Shown: positions 45,777 through 56,960 of the stretch, one piece after another
Numbering within the stretch: the first letter of the stretch is position 1
How the letters are laid out: each line of letters opens with the position of its first letter
NCBI RefSeq assembly: GCF_038502225.1
Contig: NW_027196932.1
Coordinates: 1 to 64,000 of the forward strand
Reading direction: 5' to 3'
Source of the DNA: Cherax quadricarinatus
Taxonomy: Eukaryota; Arthropoda; Malacostraca; Decapoda; Parastacidae
Length of the DNA: 64,000 nucleotides
The notes under the pieces: generated by a model
Told to the model about the DNA's origin: nothing
The model's input: the letters and a program-made list of their open reading frames with translations, nothing else
Database searches by the model: none
Translations under genes and position numbers: made by a program

Positions 45777-45777
45777 A
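45606..45777. repeat. Inner palindromic unit with perfect 41-bp inverted ends
   Basis: Arms 45606-45646 and 45737-45777 are exact complements, beginning TTGTAAATGAATGGTTCAGA. The 90-bp middle holds the CGCCACACAGTGGC core. Confidence 0.95.
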
Positions 45778-45782
45778 CCTAG

Positions 45783-46025
45783 TTGGGTTATTGAGGCTAG
45801 GACTTTGGGTAGTTTCAAATTTAGGTTGGATAAATACATGAGTGGGATGGGTTGGATTTGAGTGGGACTTGCACATCAGAGCTTATTTCTTGGGTAGCAT
45901 TGAAAATTGGGTAGGTCAAATGTTTGTTAGTGTTTGTTAGTGGGATGAATTGTAAAGGACCTGCCTAGTATGGGCCAACAGGCCTGCTGCAGTGTTCCTC
46001 CTTTCTTATGTTATGTTCTTATGTT
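45783..46025 (+). pseudogene. CR1 A1: end of ORF2 and 3' UTR
   Basis: After the insert the frame resumes with ARTLGSFKFRLDKYMSGMGW and stops at 45859-45861. The 3' UTR contains GGACCTGCCTAGTATGGGCC and CCTGCTGCAGTGTTCCTCC before a tail of CTTATGTT units. These tails resemble the short 3' repeats typical of CR1. Confidence 0.85.
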
Positions 46026-47424
46026 AACATAAGAAAGAAGGAACACTGCAGCAGGCCTACTGGCCCATGCGAGGCAGGGCCAAGTCTCCTGCCAGCTTAA
46101 GCCAATGCCTCAACCTAGTCAGGTCAGGTCACATTCACTTAAAGAAAGAACACGGCAACTGACCTAGTAGCACAAGCTAATCAGGTCCAACTCACACCCA
46201 CCCACACCCACTCACGTATTTATCTAACCAATTTTTAAAACTACACAATGTTTTAGACTCTATAACTGTACTTGGGAGTTTGTTCCACTCATCCACAACT
46301 CTTACCAAACCAGTGCTTTCCTATATCCTTCCTGAATCTGAATTTTCCAACTTAAAACCAATGCTGCGAGTTCTGTCTAGCCTAGATATTTTCAACACGT
46401 TATTTACATCCCCTTTATTTATTCCTGTCTTCCATTTATACACCACAATCATATCCCCCCTAATTCTACGCCTTTCTAGAGTGTGCAGATTCAGGGCCCT
46501 CAGTCTATCCTCGTAGGGAAGATTTCTGATACATGGGTTCAACTTTGTCATCCTCCTTTGTGTGTTTTCCAGAGCATTTATATCCATTCTGTAATACGGT
46601 GACCAAAACTGTGCAGCATAATCTAAATGAGGCCTAACCAAGGATGTACAGAGTTGAAGAACAACCTGAGGACTCCTATTATTTATGCTTCTTGATATAA
46701 AGCCAAGGATTCTGTTAGCTTTATTGTGAAAACTTATGCACTGTTGTCTTGGTATCAGATTACTGCTAACCAGAACTCCTAAATCTTTTTCGCAATCCGT
46801 AATGTTAAGATCTACATTTAGATTATATGTGTCATGGTTATTTTAACATAAGAACATAAGAAAGGAGGAACACTGCAGCAGGCCCGTTGGCCCATACTAG
46901 GCAGGTCCTTTACAATTCATCCCACTAACAAACATTTGAACAACCCAATTTTCAATGCTACCCAAGAAATAAGCTCTGATGTGCAAGTCCCACTCAAATC
47001 CAACTGCAAGTCCCACTCAAATCCAACATTTAGAACTTTGCATTTGTCCATACTAAACTGCATCTCCCACTTCTCCGACCACTGCATCAGTCTATTCAAA
47101 TCTTTGTGGAGTGCTCTAATGTCCTCGCCAGAATGAATTCGACGGCCTATTTTGGTGTCATCGGCAAACTTGCTTATGTCGCTCTTTATACCCTCATCAA
47201 TATCATTTATGTAGATTTTGAACAGGGGGCCCAACACTGACCCCTGTGGAACACCGCTCGTGACGCTTCCCCACTCTGATTTCTCCCCATTTATGTAAAC
47301 TCTCTGCTGCCTACTTGTCAACCATGCCTCTATCCAGGAAAAAAAATTCTCCTATTCCATGCGCCTTAATTTTCCTCAATAGTCTCTGATGTGGGACCGT
47401 GTCAAAAGCCTTACTGAAGTCCGT
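46026..47424 (-). mobile_element. CR1-type LINE, copy B, 5'-truncated, tail to tail with A1
   Basis: Minus strand begins inside RT: DFSKAFD near 47420, then SRQQRVYINGEKSEWGSVTS, SGVPQGSVLGPL, DISKFADDTKIGRRIHSG with an intact FADD near 47160, EKDLGVLVSSN near 46790, NKANRILGFISRSI and SLVRPHLDYAAQFWSPYYRM near 46620, ERRRIRGDMIVVYKWKTGIN, and a CTTATGTT-complement tail at 46026-46045. It is a sister subfamily to A1. A 186-bp insert at 46842-47027 splits it. Frames are broken. Confidence 0.9.
46842..47027 (-). mobile_element. Short 5'-truncated CR1 3' end inserted in copy B
   Basis: Minus orientation. It matches the A1 3' UTR (GGACCTGCCTAGTATGGGCC region) and its CTTATGTT tail. A 23-bp stretch starting TGCAAGTCCCACTCAAATCC is duplicated in tandem at its 5' side, 46982-47027. 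Confidence 0.85.
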
Positions 47425-47700
47425 ATAGCCTTTAAAGCACTAAGGGAGTCTGAAATGATCACAAATGGTGACACAGACATAGATGCAATACGTATAAGTG
47501 TTACAAGAATGGCATACAATTCAGCCGTAAAAATGTTAGCCGAGGGTAATAAATGCCCTTGCACGACACTGTCCCGAAACACTGCTGCGAATCCGATGCC
47601 ATCAGAAGACTTAGAACCATCGGTGTACACTGCGATAACATGAAGATGAGGGCGGAAGTGTTCAAGAAAAAGGGAGTGGGAAGCCACCATAAGTAGTTGG
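47425..47700 (-). pseudogene. LINE D RNase H domain, 5' half, interrupted
   Basis: Minus strand 47690-47430 reads IAVYTDGSKSSDGIGFAAVF, ANIFTAELYAILVTLIRIAS and FVIISDSLSALKAI, the first three catalytic blocks (TDGS Asp, AELYA Glu, SDS Asp). It stops at 47425, where CR1 copy B begins. The fourth block lies at about 41330. RNase H would remove RNA from the RNA/DNA hybrid. Confidence 0.9.
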
Positions 47701-48065
47701 GCTTTTGCGCATGGCAGTAGGAAAGAACAGACATGAACAGCTGGAACTTCCCAAGGTCACAGGGAAAAGTGAGAGGCTACATGAACATAGAAAGGTGGTA
47801 ACTGTAGACAAGAGCGAATGTAAGCGGAGAGAAAAGGGACAGAGTAAATAGGGGAGACGAACAAATAAAGAACGCTTACTAACATCAATGACTATCCTAT
47901 ATATGGAAGGATTGTAGAGGTCATGGGATCGAACATAATAGCGAAGGCAAAGAGCATCACGAAGATCAGACAAGGATGAAAAATTCGCCTCTGAATAGAG
48001 GCTCTCAACAAGGGACGAACGAAAGACACCAAGGCACAGGCGGAGACCTTGGTGATGAATAGGAT

Positions 48066-49150
48066 CTAACTTAGAGTTGCGGGAGAAGCTGCAGAATAGA
48101 TCTGGTCACCATAATCTAGCTTGGATAAGACTAGGGTGGAATGCAAAAGGAGGAGAGTGCGACGACCTGCTCCCCATGAACGATGTGCAAGAACCTTCAG
48201 GAGGTTTAGCCGACCATGGCAAGTTGTCTTTAACGAAGAAATGCGAGGTTTCCACATCACCTGGCGGTCAAAGAGCAGGCCCAGAAACCTGATCATATCA
48301 CATATCGGAATATGTGAACCGTGTAAGTACAAGGGAGTATCCGGTATAAGCGGGTGTCTAGTGAAGGTAATGAATCGGGTTTTCGTACTGGAAAATTTAA
48401 AGCCATGAGAGGTGGTCCAATGGGAGACTCGGTCTATCACTACCTGAAGGGAGGCCGCTACCAGTCGACGGTCAGCACCCGAGTAAGCTATAGCGAAGTC
48501 ATCAACATAAAGTGATGACCAAATATGTGAAGAAAGAATGAAAGGTAGGTCATTTATAGCTAAGAGAAAAATAGTAGCACTGAGGACACAACTTTGTGGG
48601 ATTCTTGTACAAAGTCTGATGAAAGCGAAGTGCCAATACGGACCCGAAAATGTCTATCGCACAAGAAAGCAGCGATGAAGTTTAGCAGATTACCATGTTG
48701 GCCAAAGGAGTGAGCTTGGGCTAGAATCTTATACCTCCAAGTAGTGTCATATGCCTTCTCTAGATCGAAAAAGACCGCTAGGACAGAGTGGTTGTTAACA
48801 AAGGCATTTCAAATATATGTATCGAAGTGGAGCAAGGGGTATAAAGTAGAGCGGCCTTTGCAAAAGCCATATTGGCCAGGGTAAAGGCTATTGTGTGTCT
48901 CTAAGATCCACATCAGACGTCTATTCACCAATCGTTCCATCACCTTGCAGACCACACTCGTCAGGGCAATGGGAAGATAGTGAGAGGTGTCAAGCAGAGG
49001 TACCAGGTTTGCGAAACGGTAATACAGTAGCTGATTTTCAGTGTTGTGGGAGAACCCCTCGCTTCCAAATTAGATTGAAAAGACGTAAAAGAACAGGAAG
49101 GGCCGTAGAATGGAGATGGTGTAGCATACTGATGTGAACATCAGTAGCAT
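48066..49150 (-). pseudogene. LINE D reverse transcriptase
   Basis: Minus strand pieces: SHYLPIALTSVVCKVMERLV and NRRLMWILE near 48980-48900, QYGFCKGRSTL near 48860, NNHSVLAVFFDLEKAYDTTW (motif A) near 48790-48730, SSLYVDDFAIAYSGADRRLV with catalytic YVDD at 48509-48498, and the open piece 48440-48066 with KTRFITFTRHPLIPDTPLYL, FLGLLFDRQVMW and LNLLKVLAHRSWGAGRRTLL. The GVPQG block near 48590 is deleted or frame-shifted. Confidence 0.85.
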
Positions 49151-49299
49151 ACTGATGCCGACGGCCGGCACATGGAAAGGGTGAACTCCAACTCTAGAAG
49201 AGTAATATGGCTCCAATCCATTGGAGGAGAAACAAGAGCAATTGCTCTCTGGTAGGTTTAGACGCAAGAAATGAGGGACAGAGGTGAAGCCCTCGGGAG

Positions 49300-50565
49300 A
49301 TACGGACAAGATAGTTCCCAATTTCCGTGGCAACTTCTAAAGGTTCTGCGACATCAACTCCAGCAACCCACAAAACGGGAGCTGGGTCCGGGGCGTACTT
49401 ACCACACAATTTCCGCATGAGATAATGGAAGGCACATAGTCTTACCAACAAGCACGTTTAGCCTCGTGTACGCGTATGATGCGGCGAGCAGCTGCCATTG
49501 CCTGATTAAAAAACAACAGACGCTCCACTGTACGGTTATATCGATAATGGCCCCACACACCACGTTTTAAACGCGCGACCACACGTAGGAGACCACCAAG
49601 GTATGCATGTCTGAGAATGCCTACCTGAGGTTTGGGGGATAGAACGAGTCGCCGCAGTCAAGACTAAGGTCGAAAATTGGTGCGCCAGTTCATCAATAGA
49701 TGACTAAAAGAGGTCCTCACAACAGGCGGTAAGACGGGAATATAAGTCCCAATCTGCTCGAGCCAATTGCCAACAAAGGTTGTGAAACGGTAGGTTATAT
49801 GTAGCAGAAGAAAGAAGGATAGGAAAGTAATCACTATCATGTAAATCTGGAAGAACAGGCTACGTGAAATCAAGTGCAATGGGCGAGGAACAGATGGAAA
49901 GATCAATGCACGAGAGAGACTGAGTGTGAAAGTCAAAATGGGTAGGAGCACCTGTATTTAAAATATGAAGAGGGTGAGAAGCTATAAGTCTATCCAACTG
50001 ATCACCACGAAAATCACAGTGGGACCCTCCCCACAGGTGATGGTGAGCATTAAAATCACCCAACAAGATGGGCGGCAGTAGAGAAGAAATTAAAAACGTA
50101 ATATCAGAGATACAGAATGCACGGGAGGGAGAAAGAGCAAACTGCAAGCCATCTGTGTAAATAATTCCGAGCTGCAGAATAATGAATGCAGTGGGGAATG
50201 AATAAAAACTTGTTGATACGGTATATCAATACGCACAAGAAGCACGCTTTCATTAAAAGATTCGTCAGGTAAAGGATTTGAAGAATGTAATAGCACGATG
50301 GACGAGAAGAAAGTGCAAGTCTGCGAGGTTTTGTAGCTTGTGTAGATTGAGAAGCAAGCGAGTGAGATGAAGTAGGAGGAAGTCGTGCAGAGGCAAGAGT
50401 GTCAGATGATAAAACTGCAAAAGAATTAGGAACTGGGGCAACCCCAGAAGACACAGACGTAGAGGGATTGAGAGGCGGGAGGACCGTCGAGGTTGGTCTT
50501 CGGGCTACCCGAGCATACGGGACACGAGGGAGTTTACCTTGAAGGCAGAGTTGAGAGAGAGCCAT
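49300..50565 (-). pseudogene. LINE D endonuclease region
   Basis: Minus strand 50147-49860 reads PPILLGDFNAHHHLWGGSHC with GDFN at 50060-50049, and NTGAPTHFDF and SCIDLSICSSPIALDF, as in APE-type endonucleases of I/jockey LINEs. The N-terminal part near 50300-50160 is in other frames. Function was target nicking; here frames are broken. Confidence 0.8.
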
Positions 50566-50586
50566 AGTGTGAGGCCCTCACACTCC

Positions 50587-51640
50587 TTAAGATAATGGAT
50601 CATTCATTACGATAAACTTGACAATGGCATGAAAAGGAAGGATGAGGCTCCTTGCAATTAAGACAAGATGGGGGAAGACTACACGGATTACTGTAATGAT
50701 CTGCTGCACCGCAGACCGGGCATTCCACCACAGATCCGCAGTGGTAACCGGGGTGTCCAAAACACCAGCAATTATGACACTGTTGGGGAGTGGGAACAAT
50801 TTGATGGACCTCAAGACGATGGCCCTCAATATAGACAGAGGATAGAAGCTCACTGCAGTCGAAGGTTAAACGAGCGATGTTACTAGGAAACGCCTCTGCC
50901 CACGAGCAGGGAGGGACGTACGTATCTAACTTGAGGATAGATAGGTTCTGAAGGGGTAATTGTTCCAAAATATCCTCTCCGCAAGGCAAAAAATCACTCT
51001 GTTCAATGGTATGCGGCAAGACCACAGTACGACTGCAAGAATTAAGAGTAGCGTGCTTATAAACGGTGACTGGTATGTTATCTATGGAAGTGATGCAGAT
51101 GAGGGCACGAGTTTGCTCTGAATTCTGCACTGTTACGACACACGCTCCGCTTCAAAGAGCATGGAAAGATATATTTTGGCCACCATGCCGTAAAAGAGCT
51201 TTACCAATTCCGTGGTCAGAAAGATGTTTGTAAAGAAGAGAATTTTGTCCATTGCGTACTCGTTAGTCCGGTATTCAAAGGTAGTGAGTGTCGTGTAGGT
51301 CGTTTTTGAGCGGTCATTGATGAACTGTCGTCAGTAGGTTGTCGTGGATGCTTAGGAGTAGAACGGCGGGCGGTCTGACCTGATGGTAGTGGGAGATTCG
51401 GGAACTGTCGCACCATATTCGGGGAAACAGATGCATTGTGAAAGCCGTGCTAGAAGCAGTGGTATGAACTGAAACAGGTGATGCCGCAGCACCTGAAGAA
51501 GGTGACGAAGTGCCACCGGCAGAAGGTACAGGGGTATGAGAAGAGTCGAGAGAATGGTCCAATAATGAAGCCGGGTTACAACAGGGTGTGGGATCTGAAT
51601 GGGGCCTGGGAGGACGAAGGGTTACACTAGGTGAAGATAC
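50587..51640 (-). pseudogene. LINE D ORF1, three CCHC zinc knuckles
   Basis: Minus strand 51130-50600 is open for 176 residues. Basic and hydrophobic N-terminal part (RALICITSIDNIPVTVYKHA), SNIARLTFDCSELLSSVYIE in the middle, then three knuckles: CHNCWCFGHPGYHC, CPVCGAADHYSNPC and CLNCKEPHPSFSC. These are nucleic-acid-binding modules as in gag-like ORF1 proteins of I/jockey-type LINEs. Upstream, Ser/Pro/Thr-rich frames 51643-51216 are separated by frameshifts. Confidence 0.85.
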
Positions 51641-51699
51641 CATAATAATAGGTGCATCTTCCGTGATATCTCCTTTCTTGCTATTTTAAGAAAAAAAGA

Positions 51700-52370
51700 A
51701 AGGAAAAAAATGGGACAGCAGAAGGACAGTCGCTAGGAGGCATGGAGGGGCCGAAAGCTCCTCCCTTCATCCAAGAGGGCCTCAAGCCCACTGGCAGTGA
51801 AGATGCAACGTGGAACCCGTGCCATACCCTACCCTTCATGCCAGTAAACCAGCGCTCCAGGATAGCAGCCTCACATATACCGAGTTACCTCGGTGGACAA
51901 AGAAAGGAGAGTCGGAAACCCGCCACAAAGCATACCTCCTTCGGCTGCCACGCCCCAAAACCGACAGGCAGCTTCTGGAGATACACCAGTCATCCGAAGG
52001 GCACCCCGCCAACGACCCTGAAACCGGGAAGAGAGTAAGGCATCCTCAGACAATTCAGATTCCACGGCAAACCACACCACCCCCGCGGGACCTCGCGGAG
52101 GGGGACGAACCCCAGCACGCCACCGCCCACCTAGAAATTGCAACGCCAGAGGGAAGGGTCCCAGAGGCTAGAAATGGGATGGGGGAAATGGGAGGGTTAA
52201 GAAAGGGGAGGGAAGGGAAAAAGAGAGGGTATGGGGTGGAAGGGATAGGGATGGAGGATTCGGGGGTAATCAGATTCGGTCGGAGAAAGAAGACCAAGAG
52301 GCCCAATTCCTTAGAGTAGACCGATAGCCTCTTTACCACGACAAGAAGCCCCCCCTTAAAGAGGGGGTTT
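51700..52370 (-). other. LINE D 5' region
   Basis: GC-rich and apparently untranslated. Open frames on either strand here lack recognised domains. Near 52351-52372 the plus strand has a C-run, CTTAAAG, then a G-run, forming a small hairpin at the presumed 5' end. Confidence 0.5.
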
Positions 52371-52964
52371 TCCTACAATAAATCCATATAATGTACTTTT
52401 ATCAACACATATTTGCTTCCCCTCAGGGTCAGTGCAACAATTTTTTATATATTATGTATCCAAAGATTAAATAAAAGTTACTTATATATTTACTCTCTTG
52501 CTTTCTTAAAAGCTCGTTAATCTTCCTTTAGAAACGTTTAGATTGATCTTGACCTGTTTAGGAGCCACAGAAATTGACAAAAGTGAAAAACTGCTTTTCG
52601 TCTCTTTCCGAATGTCGCATCCGATTAGCTTCAAACATTCTCCTCGGGTATTTTAGACTATTGATGTCTTTAGGATATCAACAAAACGTCTCGACAGCTT
52701 AGTTTCAAAGCTGGTGTTTGGTAGGGAAAGATATGAATTAGATTTGGGTTGTGTATGTCCTATTTTGCCAGCTCTATAGAAGAAATCAGAATAATTTCAA
52801 TATGATGACTTGTCAATGCTTCTTCTAATTGGCTTCAAATCTTCCGCGTTAATATATACCTTCCCTACATACTTATGACGCATTCTGCACTGTTCCATTC
52901 GCATACAGTTAGGTACAGGAGACTAGGGATACGCAATAAGGGATACCTTTCTCACAAAACATCT
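52371..52964. other. No gene recognised
   Basis: AT-rich. Two diverged similar segments (GATTAGCTTCAAACATTCTC near 52623 and AATTGGCTTCAAATCTTCCG near 52828) hint at an old tandem repeat of about 205 bp. Confidence 0.45.
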
Positions 52965-52965
52965 G

Positions 52966-53035
52966 TTTAGTAGTAGTAGTAGTAGTAGTAGTAATAGTAG
53001 TCGTAGTAGTCGTAGTAGTAGTAGTGCTACTACTA
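52966..53035. repeat. (TAG)n trinucleotide microsatellite
   Basis: TAG/GTA units with three single-base variants, ending in a short palindromic stretch GTAGTAGTGCTACTAC. Confidence 0.9.
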
Positions 53036-53144
53036 TATTCATCGTGAAGGGATAATCACCAAGCGTTACTGCGTTTTAGAAACAGAAGACAATCACATTT
53101 GAAAGATTAAAATGGAGAGGCGCTCCTATTTCACAAATGAGGAG

Positions 53145-56100
53145 GCCCTCGGTAGTATGAGCAGCGCCTCGGTAGTATGAGGAGCCCCTCGGTACTCTGA
53201 GCCCCTCGGTAGTACGAGGAGCTCCTCGGAAGTATGAGGAGCCCTTCAGTACTATGAGGAGAAGCCCCTCGATAGCATGAGGAGCCCCTCGGTAGTATGA
53301 GGAGCCCCTTGGTAGCATTGGCAGCCCCTCGGTAGTATGAGGAGCTCATCGGTAGTATTGGAAGCCCCTCGGTATGAGGAGCCCCTCGGTACTATGAGGA
53401 GCCCCTAGGTAGTATGAGGAGCCCCTCGGTAGTATGAGGTACCCCTCGGTAGTATGAGGAGCCCCTCAGTAGTATGAGGAGCCCCTCGGTACTATGAGCC
53501 CCCTCGGTACTATGAGGAGCCCCTCGGTAGTATGAGGAGCCTCTCGGTAGTATGAGGAGCCCCTCGGTACTATGAGGAGCCCCTCGGTACTATGAGGAGC
53601 CCCTCAGTATGAGGAGCCCCTCGGTAGTAAGAGGAGCCCCTCGGTTGTATGACGTGCCACTCGGTAGTATGACGTGCCTCTCGGTAGTATGAGAAGCCCC
53701 TCGGTAGTATGAGGAGCCCCTCGGTAGTATGAGGAGCCCCTCGGTAGTATGAGAAGCCCCCTCAGCAGTATGAGGAGCCCCTCAGTAGTATGAGGAGCCC
53801 CTCAGTAGTATGAGGAGCCCCTAAGTAGTATGAGGAGCTCAGCGGTAGTATAAGGAGACCTTCGGTAGTATGAGGAGCCCCTAGGTAGTATGAGGAGCCC
53901 CTCGGTAGTATGAGCAGCCCCCTCAGTAGTATGAGGAGCCCCTCAGTAGTATGAGGAGCTCATCGGTAGTATGAGGAGCCCTTCGGTAGTATGAGGAGAC
54001 CCTAGGTAGTATGAGGAGCCCCTTGGTAGTATGAGGTGCCCCCTCAGCAGTATGAGGAGCCCCTCGGTAGTATGAGGAGCCCCTCGGTAGTATGAGGAGC
54101 CCCTCGGTAGTATGAGAAGCCCCCTCAGCAGTATGAGGAGCCCCTCAGTAGTATGAGGAGCCCCTAAGTAGTATGAGGAGCTCAGCGGTAGTATAAGGAG
54201 CCCTTCGGTAGTATGAGGAGCCCCTAGGTAGTATGAGGAGCCCCTCGGTAGTATGAGCAGCCCCCTCAGTAGTATGAGGAGCCCCTCAGTAGTATGAGGA
54301 GCTCATCGGTAGTATGAGGAGCCCTTCGGTAGTATGAGGAGACCCTAGGTAGTATGAGGAGCCCCTTGGTAGTATGAGGTGCCCCCTCAGCAGTATGAGG
54401 AGCCCCTCGGAAGTATGAGGAGCCCCTCGGTAGTATGAGGAGCCCCTCGGTAGTATGAGGAGCTCATCGGTAGTATGAGGAGCCTCTCGGTAGTATGAGG
54501 AGACCCTCGGTAGTATGAGGAGCCCCTCGGTAGTATGAGGAGCCCCTCGGTAGTATGAGGAGCCCCTGGAGTTTACCTGGAGTTTACCTGGAGAGAGTTC
54601 CGGGGGTCATCGCCCCCGCGGCCCGGTCTGTGACCAGGCCTCCTTAGGTCAGTGTCCCAGGATGCGACCCACACCAGTCGACTAACACCCAGGTACCCAT
54701 TTTACTGATGGGGAACATAGACAACAGGTGGAAAGAAACACGTCCAATGTTTCTACTCTGGCTGGGAATCGAACCCGGACCCTCACCGTGTGAAGCGAGA
54801 GCGTTAACCACCAGGTAGTATGAGGTGCCCCTCGGCAGTATGAGGAACCCCTCGGTAGTATGAGGTGCCCCTCCGCAGTATGAGGAGCCCCTCAGTAGAA
54901 TGAGGAGCCCCTCGGTAGTATGAGGAGCCCCTCGGTAGTATGAGGAGCCCCTCGGTAGTATGAGGAGCCCCTCGGGAGTATGAGGAGCCCCTCGGTAGTA
55001 TGAGGTGCCCCTCCGCAGTATGAGGAGCCCCTCAGAAGAATGAGGAGCCCCTCGGTAGTATGAGGAGCCCCTTGGTAGTATGAGGAGCGCCTCAGCAGAA
55101 TTAGGAGCCCCTCGGTAGTATGAGAATCCCCTCGGTAGTAAGAGGAGCCCCTCGGTAGTATGAGGAGCGCCTCGGTAGAATGAGGAGCCCCTCGGTAGTA
55201 TGAGGAGCTCCTCGGTAGTATGAGGTGCCCCCTCAGTAGTATGAGGAGCCCCTCAGCAGTATGAGCAGCCCCTCGGTAGTATGAGGTGCCCCCTCAGTAG
55301 TATGAGGAGCCCCTAATTATTGAGGAGCATCTCATTGAGGAGCCCCTCGGTAGTATGAGGAGCCTCTCGATAGTATGAGGAGCCCTTCGGTAGTATGAGG
55401 TGCCCCCTCAGTAGTATGAGGAGCCCCTCATTATGGAGGAGCCTCTCATTGAGGAGCCCCTCGGTAGTATGAGGAGCCTCTCGATAGTATGAGGAGCCCT
55501 TCGGTAGTATGAGGAGTCCTTCGGTAGTATGAGGAGTTCCTCGGAAGTATGAGGAGCTCCTCGGTAGCATGAGGAGCCCCTCGGTAGTATGAGGAGCCCC
55601 TCAGTAGTATGAGGAGCCTCTCGATAGTATGAGGAGCCCTTCGGTAGTATGAGGAGTTTTTCGGTAGTATGAGGAGTTCCTCGGAAGTATGAGGAGCTCC
55701 TCGGTAGTATCAGGAGCCCCTCGGTAGTATGACGAGCCCCTCGGTAGTATGAGGAGCCCTCGGTAGTATGAGGTGCCCCTCGGTAGTATGAGGAGCCCCT
55801 CGGTAGTATGAGGAGCTCCTCGGTAGTATGAGGTGCCCCTCGGTAGTATGAGGAGCCCCTCGGTAGTATGAGGAGCTCCTCGGTAGTATGAGGTGCCCCT
55901 CGGTAGTATGACGAGCCCCTCGGTAGTATGACGAGCCCTTCAGTAGTATAAGCCCCTCGGTAGTATGAGGAGCCCCTCGGTAGTATGAGGAGCCCCTCGG
56001 TAGTATGAGGAGCTCCTCGGTAGTATGAGGTGCCCCCTCAGTAGTATGAGGAGCCTCTCAGCAGTATGAGCAGCCCCTCGGTAGTATGAGGAGCCCCTAA

Positions 56101-56960
56101 TTATTGAGGAACCTCTCACCGAGGAGCCCCTCGGTAGTATGAGGAGCCTCTCGATAGTATGAGGAGCCCTTCGGTAGTATGAGGAGTCCTTCGGTAGTAT
56201 GAGGAGTTCCTCGGTAGTATGAGGAGCCCCTCGGTAGCATGAGGAGCCCCTCGGTAGTATGGGGAGCCCCTCAGTAGTATGAGGAGCCCTCCGTAGTATG
56301 AGGAGCCCTTCGGTAGTATGAGGAGCTCCTCGGTAGTATCAGGAGCCCCTCGGTAGTATGACGAGCCCCTCGGTAGTATGACGAGCCCCTCGGTAGTATG
56401 AGGAGCACCTCGGTTGTATCAGGAGCCCCTCGGTAGTATCAGGAGCCCCTCGGTAGTATGAAGAGATCCTCCGTAGTATGAGGAGCCTCTCGGTAGTATG
56501 AGGAGCCCCATGGTAGTATGAGGAGTCCATCGGTAGTATGAGATGCAACTCGGTAGTATGACGAACCCCTCGGTAGAATGAGGAGCCCCTCGGTAGCATG
56601 AGGAGCCCCTCGGTAGTATGAGGAGCATGACGGTAGTATGAGGTGCCCCTCGGTAGTATGAGGAGCCCCTCGGTAGTATGAGGAGCTCCTCAGGAATATG
56701 AGGAACCCAACAGTAGTATGAGGAGCCCCTCGGTAGTATGAGGAGCCCCTCAGTAGTATGAGAAACCCCACAGTAGTGTTAGGAACCCCTCGGTAGTATG
56801 AGGAGCTCCTCGGTAGTATGAGGAACCCCACAGTAGTATGAGGAGCCCCTCAGTATTATGAGGAGCTCCTCAGTAGTATGAGGAGCCCCTCAGTAGTATG
56901 AGGAGCTCCTCAGTAGTATGAGGAGCCCCTCAGTAGCATGAGGATCGCCTCAGTATGAGG
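53145..56960. repeat. 20-bp minisatellite, about 190 units, with higher-order structure
   Basis: Unit GGTAGTATGAGGAGCCCCTC with many variants. Because 20 is not a multiple of three, three units cycle through a 20-aa pattern on the minus strand (LPRGSSYYRGAPHTTEGLLI). A block of variant units (AGAAGCCCCCTCAGCAGTAT through GAGGTGCCCCCTCAGCAGTA) at 53751 recurs at 54114, 363 bp later. Another variant block with GAGCCTCTCATTGAGG recurs near 55330, 55440 and 56105. A SINE interrupts at 54568-54813. Confidence 0.95.
54568..54813 (-). mobile_element. tRNA-derived SINE, family 2, inserted in the minisatellite
   Basis: Minus strand: truncated box A region (CTGGTGGTTAACGCTCTCGC), box B GGGTTCGATTCCC near 54772-54760, the 42-nt core 54697-54656 identical to SINE 1 (9369-9410), and a 3' end 54645-54568 matching the LINE E tail at 40458-40527 with terminal CTCCAGGTAAA units. 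Minisatellite phase is continuous on both sides, so it is a clean insertion. Target duplication cannot be seen in the repeat background. Confidence 0.9.

Larger units (their letters stand above)
41377..46025 (+). mobile_element. CR1-type LINE, copy A1, full length at both ends, ORF2 broken
   Basis: The 5' UTR begins GAGTGGTGACGTGTACTTAG with two tandem 22-bp units, the same first base as copy A2 at 61249, so the 5' end is probably complete. ORF1 (41464-42429) is intact; ORF2 spans about 42444-45861 with several breaks; the 3' UTR ends in a CTTATGTT-rich tail at about 46000-46025. A 0.5-kb repeat sits at 45268-45776. The element itself lies inside the RNase H of LINE D. Confidence 0.9.
47425..52370 (-). 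mobile_element. LINE D, 5' and central part: I/Nimb-like non-LTR element, broken
   Basis: Minus-strand order: GC-rich 5' region (52370-51700), ORF1 with three zinc knuckles (51640-50587), endonuclease (50565-49300), RT (49150-48066), RNase H (47700-47425, continued at 41376). With the 3' piece at 40606-41376 it totals about 5.7 kb, near full length. RNase H plus zinc-knuckle ORF1 points to the I superfamily; Nimb is my best guess. Confidence 0.85.

Noticed and set aside
51742..52319. Plus-strand open frames as a gene antisense to LINE D
   Set aside because: They lie in the GC-rich 5' region of LINE D, overlap each other in two frames, and show no domain.
53076..56831. Open frames with repeated SSYYRGAPHTTEGLL patterns
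   Set aside because: They reflect the 20-bp minisatellite read on the minus strand through three units per cycle; stops occur wherever variant units appear.
53145..56960. Regular short repeats resembling a CRISPR array
   Set aside because: The units are contiguous with no unique spacers, the unit itself varies, and the DNA is eukaryotic.
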